Part shown: positions 45,291 to 54,810 of the stretch, piece after piece
Position numbering within the stretch: position 1 is the first letter of the stretch
How the letters are laid out: every line of letters begins with the position of its first letter
Origin: Bradyrhizobium sp. 170
GTDB taxonomy: Bacteria; Pseudomonadota; Alphaproteobacteria; Rhizobiales; Xanthobacteraceae
Direction of reading: 5' to 3'
Length of the DNA: 64,000 nt
NCBI RefSeq assembly: GCF_023101085.1
Contig: NZ_CP064703.1
Location: 2,852,001 to 2,916,000 of the forward strand
Translations under genes and position numbers: made by a program
The notes under the pieces: generated by a model
The model's database searches: none
Seen by the model: only the letters and a program-made list of their open reading frames with translations
What the model was told of the DNA's origin: nothing

Positions 45291-46493
45291 ATGCTCAAGT
45301 TTTTTAAACCTGCTTTCGCGTTGTCGCTGTTGGCCCTGGGATCATCCGCGCTTGCCGCTGATGCCCCGGGCGTAACGCCCTCTGAAATCAAGGTCGGAGG
45401 AATCTTTCCTTTCAGCGGACCCGCATCGTCGATCGGGCTCGTTGGCCGAGGTATCCTCGCTTATGTCCAATCCGTTAACGACCGCGGCGGCATCAACGGC
45501 CGGAAGATAAACTACATCGCCTATGACGACGCCTACAGCCCGCCAAAGGCGGTGGAGCATGCTCGCAAGCTTGTTGAAAGCGATGAAATTGCCTTCATGT
45601 TTAGCCAGCTTGGCACACCCGCCAATACGGCGGTGGCGAAATATCTGATCTCAAAACGCGTGCCGACCATAGCTATCGTCTCTGGGTCGAACAAATTCAC
45701 AGATGTAACGGATTTTCCCCTGACGACAACCAGCCTGGTCAGTTTCGATACCGAGGGAAAGATCTACGCCAAATTCCTGACGAAGACGCTGCCGAAGGCG
45801 AAGTATGCCATCCTCTATCAGAACGATGATCTGGGCAAAGATTACGTCAACGCTTTCAAGGCAATCCTGAAGAATGATTTCGACAAGAAGGTCACTGCGA
45901 TTTCCTATGAGATCAACGATCCGACGGTGGATTCTCAGGTCGTGACCTTGAAGAGTTCAGGTGCGGAGGCGCTTCTGGTGGCGGGAACGCCAAAATTCGC
46001 TGCGCAAGCCATTCGTAAGGCTGCCGAGATCGGGTGGCAGCCAACAATCCTGCTGAACTACCCCTCGGCTTCTGTTGGTGCGACCCTGAAACCCGCGGGT
46101 CTTGAGAGGTCAACCGGGGTGATAGTCGGCACGATTGTGATGGATGCGACCGATGCGCAGTGGGACAGTACCGACGGGATGAAGAACTATCGGGCCTTCA
46201 TCGACAAGTACATGACCGGCGCCGACATTGCCGACGGCAATTACCTGTTCGGTTACACGCAAGCCATGCTGCTAGAGCACCTGATCAAGCAGTGCGGCAA
46301 CGACTTGTCCCGAGAAAACATCGTCAAGCAGGCAAAGAGCCTGAAGAATGTGGCGTTGCCGACGCTGCTGCCCGGCATCAGCGTCACTACGAGCGACAAG
46401 ATCAACATGAACTACACGCAGATGAGGCTGCAGCGCTGGACCGGCACCCGCTGGGACCTTTTCAGCGAAGTACTTGACGCCTCATCGGAGTGA
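45291..46493 (+). CDS. ABC transporter substrate-binding protein (branched-chain amino acid/LivK type), orphan
   Basis: The protein has 400 residues. A Sec signal peptide (MLKFFKPAFALSLLALGSSA, cleavage near ALAAD) precedes a type I periplasmic binding fold with KVGGIFPFSGPASSIG and VNDRGGINGRKI. This group binds amino acids, aromatic acids or small amides. No permease or ATPase gene lies next to it, so it must use components from elsewhere. A GGAGG site precedes the ATG. Control by the shared inverted repeat is inferred. Confidence 0.88.
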   Translation: MLKFFKPAFALSLLALGSSALAADAPGVTPSEIKVGGIFPFSGPASSIGLVGRGILAYVQSVNDRGGINGRKINYIAYDDAYSPPKAVEHARKLVESDEIAFMFSQLGTPANTAVAKYLISKRVPTIAIVSGSNKFTDVTDFPLTTTSLVSFDTEGKIYAKFLTKTLPKAKYAILYQNDDLGKDYVNAFKAILKNDFDKKVTAISYEINDPTVDSQVVTLKSSGAEALLVAGTPKFAAQAIRKAAEIGWQPTILLNYPSASVGATLKPAGLERSTGVIVGTIVMDATDAQWDSTDGMKNYRAFIDKYMTGADIADGNYLFGYTQAMLLEHLIKQCGNDLSRENIVKQAKSLKNVALPTLLPGISVTTSDKINMNYTQMRLQRWTGTRWDLFSEVLDASSE

Positions 46494-46514
46494 TCACAGA
46501 GGGAACGTCGGGGC

Positions 46515-46547
46515 CTCACGGCAACAGGCGCCACCTGTCGCCGTGAG
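46515..46547 (+). terminator. Hairpin after orphan binding-protein gene
   Basis: CTCACGGC (46515-46522) pairs with GCCGTGAG (46540-46547), and the inner arms ACAGG and CCTGT extend the stem past one mismatch. No run of T follows, so it may be a 3'-end stabiliser as well as a terminator. Confidence 0.55.
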
Positions 46548-46892
46548 CGTCTCAATGTCACGATTGCCGCCACATCCCCCGGCGAAAGGGCGAGCGATAC
46601 CAATGCGGGCAGGCCGTTTTGCCCAGAGACGAGGCATTGCGCAGCGCTGGGCGGCCCTCTCTGCCGCCGTGCGATCGATTTGAACTTCCGCCGAATCGGA
46701 TAATCGCCAGCTGCTGCTGGCTCTCCGCCATGTTTCGGCTCATTCCCGCACGATCGGCCCCCGACCGGCTGGCCAACTGTGGGTTGGAAACCGGCCAAAA
46801 GGTGTTCCAATCAAAGAAATATTGACTATATATCAGCAAGGCACATGTTGGCCCGTGATCGATTTGCAGAAAACCAGGTGGTTAAGCCCCGA
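46548..46892. other. Region without supported gene upstream of HxlR gene
   Basis: Short frames only. The last 70 bases are AT-rich (AATATTGACTATATATC near 46815-46835) and probably contain the promoter of the HxlR gene. Confidence 0.4.
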
Positions 46893-47336
46893 ATGGCAAA
46901 GAATAGCCTTGATGCGTCTTGTCCTGTGGCGCGGACGCTCGATATCGTGGGCGCCCGCTGGACGTTACTGATCGTCCGTGACCTTCTCCCCGGCACGATG
47001 CGGTTTCAGGACCTCCAGGAACGTCTGCCCGGCATGGCGCCCAACGTGCTCTCTGATCGTCTGAAAACACTTGAGGCACATGGTCTCGTAAGTCGCAAGT
47101 TCTACAGCGATCACCCCCCGCGAGCCGCTTATACCCTTACCGACCGGGGTTATGAACTCGGCGTCATCGTTCTGGCCCTTGGCCGATGGGGCATCCGGCA
47201 CGTCGGCGGTAAGTTGGATCGAGGTCTCAAGCACGATGAGTGTTTCCAGCACCTGCAACAAGCTACCGACGCCCTGGTCCGCCGGCCGGTTCAGCGGGTA
47301 AAATCCGCAGCTAAAGCTGTTTCCCAGAAAAACTGA
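46893..47336 (+). CDS. HxlR-family transcriptional regulator
   Basis: A 147-residue regulator from ATG at 46893; an ATG at 46845 is possible. Conserved Cys near the N terminus (DASCPVARTLD) precedes the winged helix motif VGARWTLLIVRDLL and LPGMAPNVLSDRLKTLE. Many HxlR proteins sense electrophiles through that Cys. The NmrA gene follows at 47560 and its promoter carries an HxlR-type inverted repeat. A decayed copy of this gene is at 30372-30545. Confidence 0.87.
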   Translation: MAKNSLDASCPVARTLDIVGARWTLLIVRDLLPGTMRFQDLQERLPGMAPNVLSDRLKTLEAHGLVSRKFYSDHPPRAAYTLTDRGYELGVIVLALGRWGIRHVGGKLDRGLKHDECFQHLQQATDALVRRPVQRVKSAAKAVSQKN

Positions 47337-47456
47337 GGACATTGAGCCAAACCGGGGCTCGACGTACCAACCCAACGCAGCGAGCTGATCTGGCAATAGA
47401 CCTGATCGAACGCCGGGGTAGCCACCGCTGCCTTCTCCAACGCAGTCACGCAGCTA

Positions 47457-47485
47457 GTGACTTGTAAAAAACAAGTAAGTATAAT
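47457..47485 (+). promoter_or_regulatory. Promoter with HxlR-type operator before the NmrA gene
   Basis: GTGACT (47457-47462), 17 bases, TATAAT (47480-47485). ACTTGT-N5-ACAAGT (47460-47476) overlaps the -35 element and spacer. HxlR/QorR proteins recognise inverted ACTT-type repeats of this form, so repression by the adjacent HxlR protein is likely. Confidence 0.6.
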
Positions 47486-47559
47486 ATAGACATTGTTGGC
47501 CTGCTTCCCGGCGCCTGCAACATCGTAACGAACGTGCTCCTTTGAAACGGCGAGATGTC

Positions 47560-48474
47560 ATGAACCCTGAAAGCCCAATTTTGGTTACAGGTGCGGCGGG
47601 GCAGGTGGGAGCGGTCGGGCGTTCCCTGACGGAGATGCTTATCGATCGCGGACTGAAGGTGCGCGCGCTCGTTCGCACAGACGACAGTCGCGCCGATGCG
47701 CTACGTCAGAAAGGCGCGGACGTCGTTGTCGGCGACCTATTGGATCTGAAGGCCGTGCATCGCGCGGTGGAGGGATGCGATCGCATTTACTTCGGAATGT
47801 CGATTGCAAGTACCTACCTTGAAGCCGCCGCAAACATGGCAGCCATTGCGAAACATCACGGGGTCAAAGCATTCGTCAACATATCGCAAATGACTGTCGC
47901 CGAAATGAGCGTCCATGCGACCACGCCCAGCCCGGCACAAAAACAGCATTGGCTCGCAGAGCAAATATTTAGCTGGGCAGGGCTGCCAGTAGTGGAGGTG
48001 CGGCCGACCGTTTTTCTTGACGCATTCTTTTTTCGTCTTTCCGCCCATACAGTAAGTGCACAGAACAAACTGATGCTGCCGTTCGCTCGCGGCAAGACGT
48101 CGGCGATCGCAGCCTATGACACCGCCCGGGTTATGGCTGAAATTCTTGCCGACCCGTCGAAGCACATCGGAAAAATCTATCATTTGACCGGTCCGGTGTC
48201 GCAGGATCTGGACGGCGTCGCGCGCGAGTTCTCCGAAGCGCTCGGTCGCCGTATCGAATATGTTGATGTGCCGCTTGAACCATGGAAGGAGCAACTGGCA
48301 AGCATGGGCGTTCCACCCCATCTCGTCGCCCACCTTGCAACGATGGCGGTCCTTCATCAAGAAGGACGCTATGATCGGTTCTCCGACGATGTGAAAAGCC
48401 TGATAGGCGAGCCTGCGATGACCGTGCGCCAGTTCGTTCAACGGAACGCTGCTGCATTCAACGCCGGTGCTTAG
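47560..48474 (+). CDS. NmrA-family NAD(P)-binding protein (paralogue 1)
   Basis: A 304-residue extended-SDR-like protein from ATG at 47560. The dinucleotide motif is ILVTGAAGQVGAVGRSL. Conserved blocks VRALVRTDD and VVVGDLLDL follow. It lacks the SDR catalytic Tyr-Lys pair, as expected for NmrA/QorB-type quinone oxidoreductases or redox sensors. Control by the HxlR protein fits known qor2/ytfG-ytfH arrangements. A related gene lies at 49755-50738 on the other strand. Confidence 0.85.
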   Translation: MNPESPILVTGAAGQVGAVGRSLTEMLIDRGLKVRALVRTDDSRADALRQKGADVVVGDLLDLKAVHRAVEGCDRIYFGMSIASTYLEAAANMAAIAKHHGVKAFVNISQMTVAEMSVHATTPSPAQKQHWLAEQIFSWAGLPVVEVRPTVFLDAFFFRLSAHTVSAQNKLMLPFARGKTSAIAAYDTARVMAEILADPSKHIGKIYHLTGPVSQDLDGVAREFSEALGRRIEYVDVPLEPWKEQLASMGVPPHLVAHLATMAVLHQEGRYDRFSDDVKSLIGEPAMTVRQFVQRNAAAFNAGA

Positions 48475-48631
48475 CAAAAGGGCCGACGCGACCAGATTGC
48501 AACGTGCCCATGACCGACGTTACAGGCGCGAAAGTAGAATGCGTTACAGCAACGCCTGATCTACCGGACATGTACTGCCAAGCCCTTCTTCGGAAGAGAC
48601 CAAGTCTAAAGGTTAGCCTCGTGGGTGGAAA

Positions 48632-49699
48632 ATGACCGCCGAGCTTTGGACCACGAAATCTGGGAGAGACGGCGGCGTTTCGCATGCCGTTTCATCCTCA
48701 GAACCTGCTGATCAACTCGAGGCGATTCCGCCGCGAATGGTCCGCATCGCCGAGGCAAATTGGGATCTATTTCGAGTGTTTTTCGCGGTGGCGAGAATAG
48801 GGAGCGTCAACCGCGCGGCGAGCGAACTCGGAATGAGCCAGCCAACGCTCAGCAGGCGATTGAAGGAACTGGAGCGGTATATGAGAGCTCCATTGTTTTT
48901 TCGCATATCTTCCGGAGTCAGGCTGACGCAGGAGGGCGAGGTTCTGCGTCGATCTGCCGAAGAAATGTTGAGATCTTTCGAATCGTTTCATCGCGGCCTC
49001 TCGCTTCGCGTCGGCGATCGGTCGCTCGCGATCAAGATATCGGCCACGGAAGGCTTGACCAAGCATTGGCTGCTTCCGCGGGTCAAGAAGCTGCGCGCGC
49101 TCAGGAGCGAGGTTCGACTCGAGATCAACTCTACGATCCAACAACAGGACCTAGCTTCCAGCGATCTCGATTTCGTAATACGGTTTGGACATCCGGGCGA
49201 CAACGAGTTGATAGGGAAGAAAGTCGCAACGATTGCTTTCGGTGTGTTCGCCTCCGAAGCCTATCTCGCCGACCGTCCCGCACCGCGGACGATAGCGGAT
49301 CTTTTCGATCACGAGATCATCGGCAGCTCGGCCGATTTCGCGGGACTTCACAGCGAACGGGCCGGCCAAATGGAGTTGCTCACCCGCTTCAGGGCGGCGA
49401 GTGACGTCAAGGGCAGCTTGCGAGTTATGCCGATCATCAACCATTTTGCCGCCGCCACTCAAGGGCTCGGATTGGCGTTCCTGGCGGTCCCGTTCGCTCG
49501 CATGGAAGGCCTGGTTCGAGTTCTGCCTCGGGAATCCTCGTCAATGGACGTCTGGCTTCTTCGTCGGCGCGAGAGCGATCTGAGGAAGTTGACCCTGCAG
49601 GTGCGACGTTTTCTGGAGAATGAATTTTCGGAGTCTCGCTCCTGGTTTTTGGGCGAGCAGGGGTGCGCGATGCCTTCCGGTGCATTGTCTCGGGTTTAG
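48632..49699 (+). CDS. LysR-family transcriptional regulator (paralogue 2)
   Basis: From ATG at 48632 the protein has 355 residues; an ATG at 48737 would remove a 35-residue tail that the first paralogue lacks. Winged helix-turn-helix SVNRAASELGMSQPTLSRRL. The C-terminal half carries FFRISSGVRLTQEG, TKHWLLPRVKKLR and WLLRRRESDLRKLT, which also occur in the LysR at 36667. The gene sits between the two NmrA genes and converges on the second. Target genes are probably these NmrA and hydrolase genes; effector unknown. Confidence 0.88.
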   Translation: MTAELWTTKSGRDGGVSHAVSSSEPADQLEAIPPRMVRIAEANWDLFRVFFAVARIGSVNRAASELGMSQPTLSRRLKELERYMRAPLFFRISSGVRLTQEGEVLRRSAEEMLRSFESFHRGLSLRVGDRSLAIKISATEGLTKHWLLPRVKKLRALRSEVRLEINSTIQQQDLASSDLDFVIRFGHPGDNELIGKKVATIAFGVFASEAYLADRPAPRTIADLFDHEIIGSSADFAGLHSERAGQMELLTRFRAASDVKGSLRVMPIINHFAAATQGLGLAFLAVPFARMEGLVRVLPRESSSMDVWLLRRRESDLRKLTLQVRRFLENEFSESRSWFLGEQGCAMPSGALSRV

Positions 49700-49754
49700 A
49701 TATCCTGCGCACAAGCCGGACGGTGCAGAGCTGCCTTGCGGGACGATGCCGAGA

Positions 49755-50738
49755 TCATCCCTTCGCCAGTGCTTCGCGAATACGGGGGGATCGTTCGAGC
49801 GCCCAACGGACGCCTTTGGGAGTACGCCCCAGCAGCGCTTCAAGCTCACCATTGACAACATCATAACGTCCGCCTGCGACCAGGCGCGTGATGGTTCCGA
49901 GGTGCTCTGCAATATGCGGACTGCGCGACGCGAGGGCAGTATTGATGTACGTCTCGACCCAGAGATCCACGTCCTGGGGTACATACGAAATACGCCGCCC
50001 CAACGCGGCGCCGTAATCCTCTGCAAACCCATGCATGTCCTTCAACTCCGGCCCGGTCAGTGCGTATGATGCCGATATATGCGCCGAGGGATCGATCAGG
50101 ATCTTCGTGCAAATCTCCGCAACATCGTAAGCGGCGATCGGTGCGATCTTCTGCGTACCAAAGGGTAGATGGAGTTCGCCCGCACCGAGCAACTGTTTCA
50201 GTGGAAACCATGCAAGGATCGGGTTCTCGACAAACATGGTTGCGCGGATGTTGACGACCGGCAGGCCGGACCATTTTAGCGCCTCCTCGGCTGCCCAATG
50301 GGCCCTCTGTTGCGGTGACCAGTCGGCGACAAGTCCTCCGAGCCAAGCGAGCCGTACGTCGCGCGCTGCCGTCATTCTATCGAACGTCATAAATGACTGC
50401 TCGAATTCCGAAATGTTGACGAAGACCTCGATGTTCCCTTGGGCGCGCGCCGCGGCGGTCATCAGGATGCTTGCGTCCGCATAGTACGGGTTCAAACTCA
50501 TGCTGAAGTAGACCCGCCGGCACCCGTTCAGGGCGGCCGCGACGTCGGCGATGTTGAGGAGATCACCGACGAATACTTGGGCACCGGCCCGTCGAAGCGC
50601 GTCCGCTCGCTCGTCGTCCCGCCTCACGAAAGCACGCACCGGATATTGCTTCTCCAATAGCATGCTGATCATCGTCTTGCTGACGGAGCCAACCTCGCCG
50701 CCAGCTCCCGTGATCAGAATGGGGTTCCGTTTCGACAT
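49755..50738 (-). CDS. NmrA-family NAD(P)-binding protein (paralogue 2)
   Basis: A 327-residue protein with ILITGAGGEVGSVSKTM at the N terminus and VRAFVRRDDERADALRRAGA as in the first NmrA protein. It has no classical SDR Tyr-Lys pair. The C terminus differs between paralogues. It is the downstream partner of the epoxide-hydrolase-like gene in opposite order (minus strand). Possible function: NAD(P)H-quinone or epimerase-like enzyme; uncertain. Confidence 0.82.
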   Translation of the reverse strand: MSKRNPILITGAGGEVGSVSKTMISMLLEKQYPVRAFVRRDDERADALRRAGAQVFVGDLLNIADVAAALNGCRRVYFSMSLNPYYADASILMTAAARAQGNIEVFVNISEFEQSFMTFDRMTAARDVRLAWLGGLVADWSPQQRAHWAAEEALKWSGLPVVNIRATMFVENPILAWFPLKQLLGAGELHLPFGTQKIAPIAAYDVAEICTKILIDPSAHISASYALTGPELKDMHGFAEDYGAALGRRISYVPQDVDLWVETYINTALASRSPHIAEHLGTITRLVAGGRYDVVNGELEALLGRTPKGVRWALERSPRIREALAKG

Positions 50739-50813
50739 CGAGTTATCCTTGTGGGTTTCATCAAACCGAAGCGTTCATCGACGGACGGATAGCCGCGGGC
50801 TCTCAGAGACTGA

Positions 50814-51761
50814 TCAGCATTTCAGGAAGCGCAGGACGTGGTTCAACACATCATCGGGTTGTTCGAGGTGCAGGAAATGACCGGCACCTGGCATCACGAC
50901 GCGCTCGAGTCCATTCGTGAACATTGCCTCCATGCCCTCGCTAAGCTGCGCGGACATGCAGCCGTCGTCCGTCCCGTGCAGATAAAGCGACGGAACGGCG
51001 ATTGGACCGCTCGCACGAGCTTCAACGGCTTGGGCTTCCGCCTCAGATGGCGGTGTGAACAACTGCCGATAATATGCCAGCGCCTGAGTTAGCACTCCGG
51101 GTTGCCCAAACGTCTCGTTGAGAGCAGACCGATCCGCAGCCGGCAGCACATAGCCCGGCGACCATTCTCGCCAAAGTCGGTCGAGAAATGCAAAATCGTT
51201 GAGCTGTACAGCCATCTCCGCCAGGCGTGTTTGAAAGAAGAACATATACCAGCTTCGTCGCTGCTGATCGCCGTCAGCGACGAAAGCTGTTGTCAATCCC
51301 TTTCCATAGGGAACCGCCAGCCCGACAAGTTTGCGAACGCGGGCCGCATCGAGGCTTGCCGCGGCGTAGGCCGCACGTGCTCCCAAGTCGTGACCGATGA
51401 GATCCGCCTTTTCGGCCCCTAGCGCCTCGATGAGCGCTATTACGTCCTGCCCGGTCGCCAAGGCGCGGTACGATCCGTCAGGTGCGGCGCCGCCTGCCCA
51501 ATATCCGCGCAGCGCGGGCGCGACGGCCCAATATCCTTCCTGGGCGAGACGGTCAAGGAAGTAAGCCCAGCTCCGCGCATGATCGGGAAAGCCGTGCAAG
51601 CACAACACGAGCGGGCCGCTCCCCGCTTCGAGGATCGGGAAATCGAGCCCATTTGCGTGAACCGTCCGTTTGCGGATATGGCCAACCGTTGGAGAATTCT
51701 CCCGACTGTGCCCTATAAGATCAGCGCCTTGTTGTTCGGCAGAAGCAGCGCTGGTTGGCAT
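50814..51761 (-). CDS. Epoxide-hydrolase-like alpha/beta hydrolase
   Basis: A 315-residue hydrolase. HGFPDHARSW and the nucleophile motif GHDLGARAA with Asp place it in the epoxide hydrolase/fluoroacetate dehalogenase group. Catalytic His is in GAGHFLHLEQP. The region also has LHGTDDG with an acid residue. It lies upstream of the second NmrA gene on the same strand, with 75 bases between. The gene may share regulation with the NmrA gene. Region 51762-52043 between it and the LysR gene has no supported gene. Confidence 0.85.
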   Translation of the reverse strand: MPTSAASAEQQGADLIGHSRENSPTVGHIRKRTVHANGLDFPILEAGSGPLVLCLHGFPDHARSWAYFLDRLAQEGYWAVAPALRGYWAGGAAPDGSYRALATGQDVIALIEALGAEKADLIGHDLGARAAYAAASLDAARVRKLVGLAVPYGKGLTTAFVADGDQQRRSWYMFFFQTRLAEMAVQLNDFAFLDRLWREWSPGYVLPAADRSALNETFGQPGVLTQALAYYRQLFTPPSEAEAQAVEARASGPIAVPSLYLHGTDDGCMSAQLSEGMEAMFTNGLERVVMPGAGHFLHLEQPDDVLNHVLRFLKC

Positions 51762-52043
51762 GGCTAGTCTTCCGTCCGTTGGGCAGGCTCATAATTACCG
51801 TTCATGCAATGGCCTCGCCAATTCAATAATGAATAGGCCTGGTGGCAGCTTTGCGCTGTCGGCTCGCAAACGTTTATATTAGGATGGCGCGAGTCTTGAT
51901 CGAACTAGCGTACGCTCGGATCGCTGCGACGTGTCGTCACGCAGATGCGCTGATCGAGCATGCCGTTCGCTTCATCCGACATCGCGAGGGCCGGAGGCCA
52001 ATTTCGCACGGAGAGCAGGCAGGTGCGGGGGCTTGAAGCCTCC

Positions 52044-52976
52044 TCAAATCCCTAATGTTGCACACTCCGCTTCGAGGTCCCTGGCTATGACCTTCAGCCA
52101 TTTGTGAACCGCCTTTATCTTCTCGGAAGTTGTGTCCACCTTCCGATAGGTAAAGTAAAAGTCTCGTAGTCCCATCCGCAAGGAGCCCCACAGCTTCACC
52201 ACGCTCAGAGCGCCGCTGGTGACCATTGGCGATGCGAGTGGGAACGGTGCAAGTATCACGCCCATGCCGGACCTAGCCATTTGTATTCCGGTCAGCAGAC
52301 TGTCGCCGACCAGATCCGGCTCCCGTGACGCGAGTTCCGGCTCCATTTCGCCAAACCATCTTTGCCAGCTATCCGGCGCCGTATTGAATTTGATCAGCGG
52401 CATTTTCGCCAGGTCATGCGAGCGCCGAATGGGCTCAAATCTTTCCAACAACTTCTGTTCGGCGCACGGCGCGACGCGCGACTTGAACAGTCGATGAAAG
52501 GCTAGGCCGTTGAAGGGAGGCTCGCCGAGCTGAACCGCGGCATTGACGTTGTCCCTTTCGAAATCGACCGGCGAGTTATTTGCTTCGAGCCTCAGATCGA
52601 GTCCCGGATTATCGACTCTGAATTTTTCGAGATGGGGAAGCGCGGCAAGCATTGCGAAGGTCGGGGTCACGCTGACGCGGACAATCCGTCCTCGCTTCCT
52701 ATCATCCAAGAGGTCGCCGGCCCGAAGCAATTCGCTGAATGCGTTCAACAGTGCAGTGGCGTAGATCGCCCCGCTTTCGGTAAGTACGATGCCGCGGCCG
52801 CTGCGTTGAACGAGCTGGACGCCAAAATGAGCCTCAAGCGTTCGAATTTGATGACTGATCGCTGAGGGCGTGAGGTTCAGGCTTTCGGAAGCAAGCTTGA
52901 CACTGCCGGAGCGTGCGACAGCCTCGAATGCCCGGAGGCTTGCCAAGGGGGGGAGGGAGAGTTGTGAATTCGACAT
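52044..52976 (-). CDS. LysR-family transcriptional regulator (GcvA-like)
   Basis: A 310-residue regulator. Helix-turn-helix SVKLASESLNLTPSAISHQI at about residues 25-44, then LEAHFGVQLVQRSGRGIVLTESG. The C-terminal domain is of the GcvA type. It is divergent from the two class II aldolase genes, which start 175 bases away, and probably regulates them. Confidence 0.87.
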   Translation of the reverse strand: MSNSQLSLPPLASLRAFEAVARSGSVKLASESLNLTPSAISHQIRTLEAHFGVQLVQRSGRGIVLTESGAIYATALLNAFSELLRAGDLLDDRKRGRIVRVSVTPTFAMLAALPHLEKFRVDNPGLDLRLEANNSPVDFERDNVNAAVQLGEPPFNGLAFHRLFKSRVAPCAEQKLLERFEPIRRSHDLAKMPLIKFNTAPDSWQRWFGEMEPELASREPDLVGDSLLTGIQMARSGMGVILAPFPLASPMVTSGALSVVKLWGSLRMGLRDFYFTYRKVDTTSEKIKAVHKWLKVIARDLEAECATLGI

Positions 52977-53151
52977 TTGAGATGAGCCCAGTTCAAGAAT
53001 CCCTAATCGATTTCAATTGTCCTTGTGGTGCCTGCGGAGCAGTCTAGTTCGAGCGGCGAAGCATCCATAGCGGAATTTAGAGTGTCCCCGAGCTTAAAGT
53101 CCCGGCGTCATGCCGAGGACTGAACCGCAGAAACTAGACCAGGACCTAACG

Positions 53152-53973
53152 ATGAACGCACCCCACCGACCAGATCAACATACCGAGACCGCGGCGAAGA
53201 TGAATGTGGGTCTGCCGCAGCCACCAGTCTTCAAGACGTTGGCCGAAGAGAGGCAGCACAGAAAAGAACGGCTCGCTGCCGGATTCAGGCTTTTCGCGAG
53301 GTTCGGATTCGACGAGGGCGTCGCCGGTCACATCACCGCGCGCGATCCGGAGTTCACCGATACGTTCTGGGTGAATGGCTTCGGCATGAGCTTTGGCCTG
53401 ATCAAAGCGTCAGATCTCATCCGAGTGAACCACAAGGGCGAGGTTGTCGAAGGCAACCACCCCGTCAACGCTGCTGCCTTCGCGATTCATGCGAGCGTCC
53501 ATGCGGCCCGACCCGATTCCGTGGGTGCGGCGCATTCGCACTCCACCTACGGCCGCGCGTTCGCGACATTGGGCCGCAAGCTGGACCCGATCACGCAAGA
53601 CGCATGCGCCTTCTACAACGATCATGCTCTGTATGAGGACTACGGAGGGGTCGCAGTCGAGCTGGATGAAGGTCAGCAAATCGCCCGCGCGTTGGGTCCT
53701 CACAAGGCGGCCATTCTGCAGAACCATGGGCTTCTGACGGTTGGCCAGACCGTGGATGAAGCCGTGTGGTGGTTTATCACGATGGAGCGCTCGTGCCAGG
53801 TGCAGTTGCTCGCTGAAGCGGCGGCCGCCGGAACCGGACAACCCCTCAAGATCATTCCCGAACAGTCGGCGCAACAGGCATTCAACATTCTCGGAGCTTC
53901 AAGGACGGGTTGGTTTCAATTCCAGACCCTCTATTCGAAGATCGTCAAGGACCAGCCAGATCTGCTCAACTGA
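53152..53973 (+). CDS. Class II aldolase/adducin-family protein 1
   Basis: The protein has 273 residues from ATG at 53152 with AGGA upstream. The zinc-binding motifs AHSHSTYG and QNHGLLTVG and the aldolase helix region FDEGVAGHITARDPEF are conserved. Members cleave or decarboxylate sugar-phosphate or hydroxy-acid compounds; L-fuculose-phosphate-like function is not certain. Start of a small operon with another aldolase gene 35 bases downstream. Confidence 0.85.
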   Translation: MNAPHRPDQHTETAAKMNVGLPQPPVFKTLAEERQHRKERLAAGFRLFARFGFDEGVAGHITARDPEFTDTFWVNGFGMSFGLIKASDLIRVNHKGEVVEGNHPVNAAAFAIHASVHAARPDSVGAAHSHSTYGRAFATLGRKLDPITQDACAFYNDHALYEDYGGVAVELDEGQQIARALGPHKAAILQNHGLLTVGQTVDEAVWWFITMERSCQVQLLAEAAAAGTGQPLKIIPEQSAQQAFNILGASRTGWFQFQTLYSKIVKDQPDLLN

Positions 53974-54008
53974 CGTACCGGCCAAAAGGGAAGCTTTCGG
54001 AGGAACGC

Positions 54009-54800
54009 ATGAATATCCAAGCCTCGCCTGGAAATGTTAGCCGCAACGCAATGGCGGCGGAGGAGCGGCTGGTTCGAGAGGATCTCGCCGCCCTGTACCA
54101 CATCTTCTTTGATCTGGGCTGGTGCGAGCACATCTACAATCATATCACGGCCCGGGTGCCAGGCCCTGACAGGCACTTTCTGATCAATTCCTTCGGACTG
54201 GCGTACGACGAAGTCACGGCCTCCAATCTCATCAAGATCGACCTCGATGGGGATAAGGTCGTCGACGTCCCAGGTCGCGTCAACGCACCGGGATTCACGA
54301 TCCATTCCGCCGTTCATGCCGCGCGGGATGACACCCACTTCATCGCCCACACGCATACGACTGCCGGCGTTGCTGTTGCTTGCACGGAAGAGGGGCTTTC
54401 CCCGCATAGCTTCTACGGCGCGATGCTCTATGAGCAAATCGCGTATCACGATTTCGAGGGCATCTCGACGGATCTGGGTGAGCGCGAACGGCTTGTGAAG
54501 TCGCTCGGCAGCAAGAACTACATGATCCTGAGACATCATGGCCTTTTGACGTGCGGGGCCACCGCGGCGGAGGCGTTGTTCCGCATGTCGATTCTGCAAC
54601 GCGCCTGCGAAGTGCAACTTGCGGCGGCAACATTCGGAAAAAGCTTGCGGCCGTTGTCGGAAGAGGTTTTACGCCGGACGACGCGTCAGATGCAGAGCGA
54701 GGTTGCCAAGGGCTTCGACGAAAAAACCTCCTTTGGGCAAGATTCGTTCGAAGCATATCGTCGCGCACTTGATGCAAAGGGATCGGGCTACAGGGATTGA
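54009..54800 (+). CDS. Class II aldolase/adducin-family protein 2
   Basis: The protein has 263 residues from ATG at 54009 with GGAGG 4-5 bases upstream. It has the same fold as its neighbour: YNHITARVPGPDRHFL, AHTHTTAGVAV and RHHGLLTCG. It differs from paralogue 1 in length and in the metal loop. Two adjacent members suggest a heteromeric enzyme or duplicated function in one pathway. No sugar kinase is nearby. Confidence 0.85.
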   Translation: MNIQASPGNVSRNAMAAEERLVREDLAALYHIFFDLGWCEHIYNHITARVPGPDRHFLINSFGLAYDEVTASNLIKIDLDGDKVVDVPGRVNAPGFTIHSAVHAARDDTHFIAHTHTTAGVAVACTEEGLSPHSFYGAMLYEQIAYHDFEGISTDLGERERLVKSLGSKNYMILRHHGLLTCGATAAEALFRMSILQRACEVQLAAATFGKSLRPLSEEVLRRTTRQMQSEVAKGFDEKTSFGQDSFEAYRRALDAKGSGYRD

Positions 54801-54810
54801 GCGGGATCGA

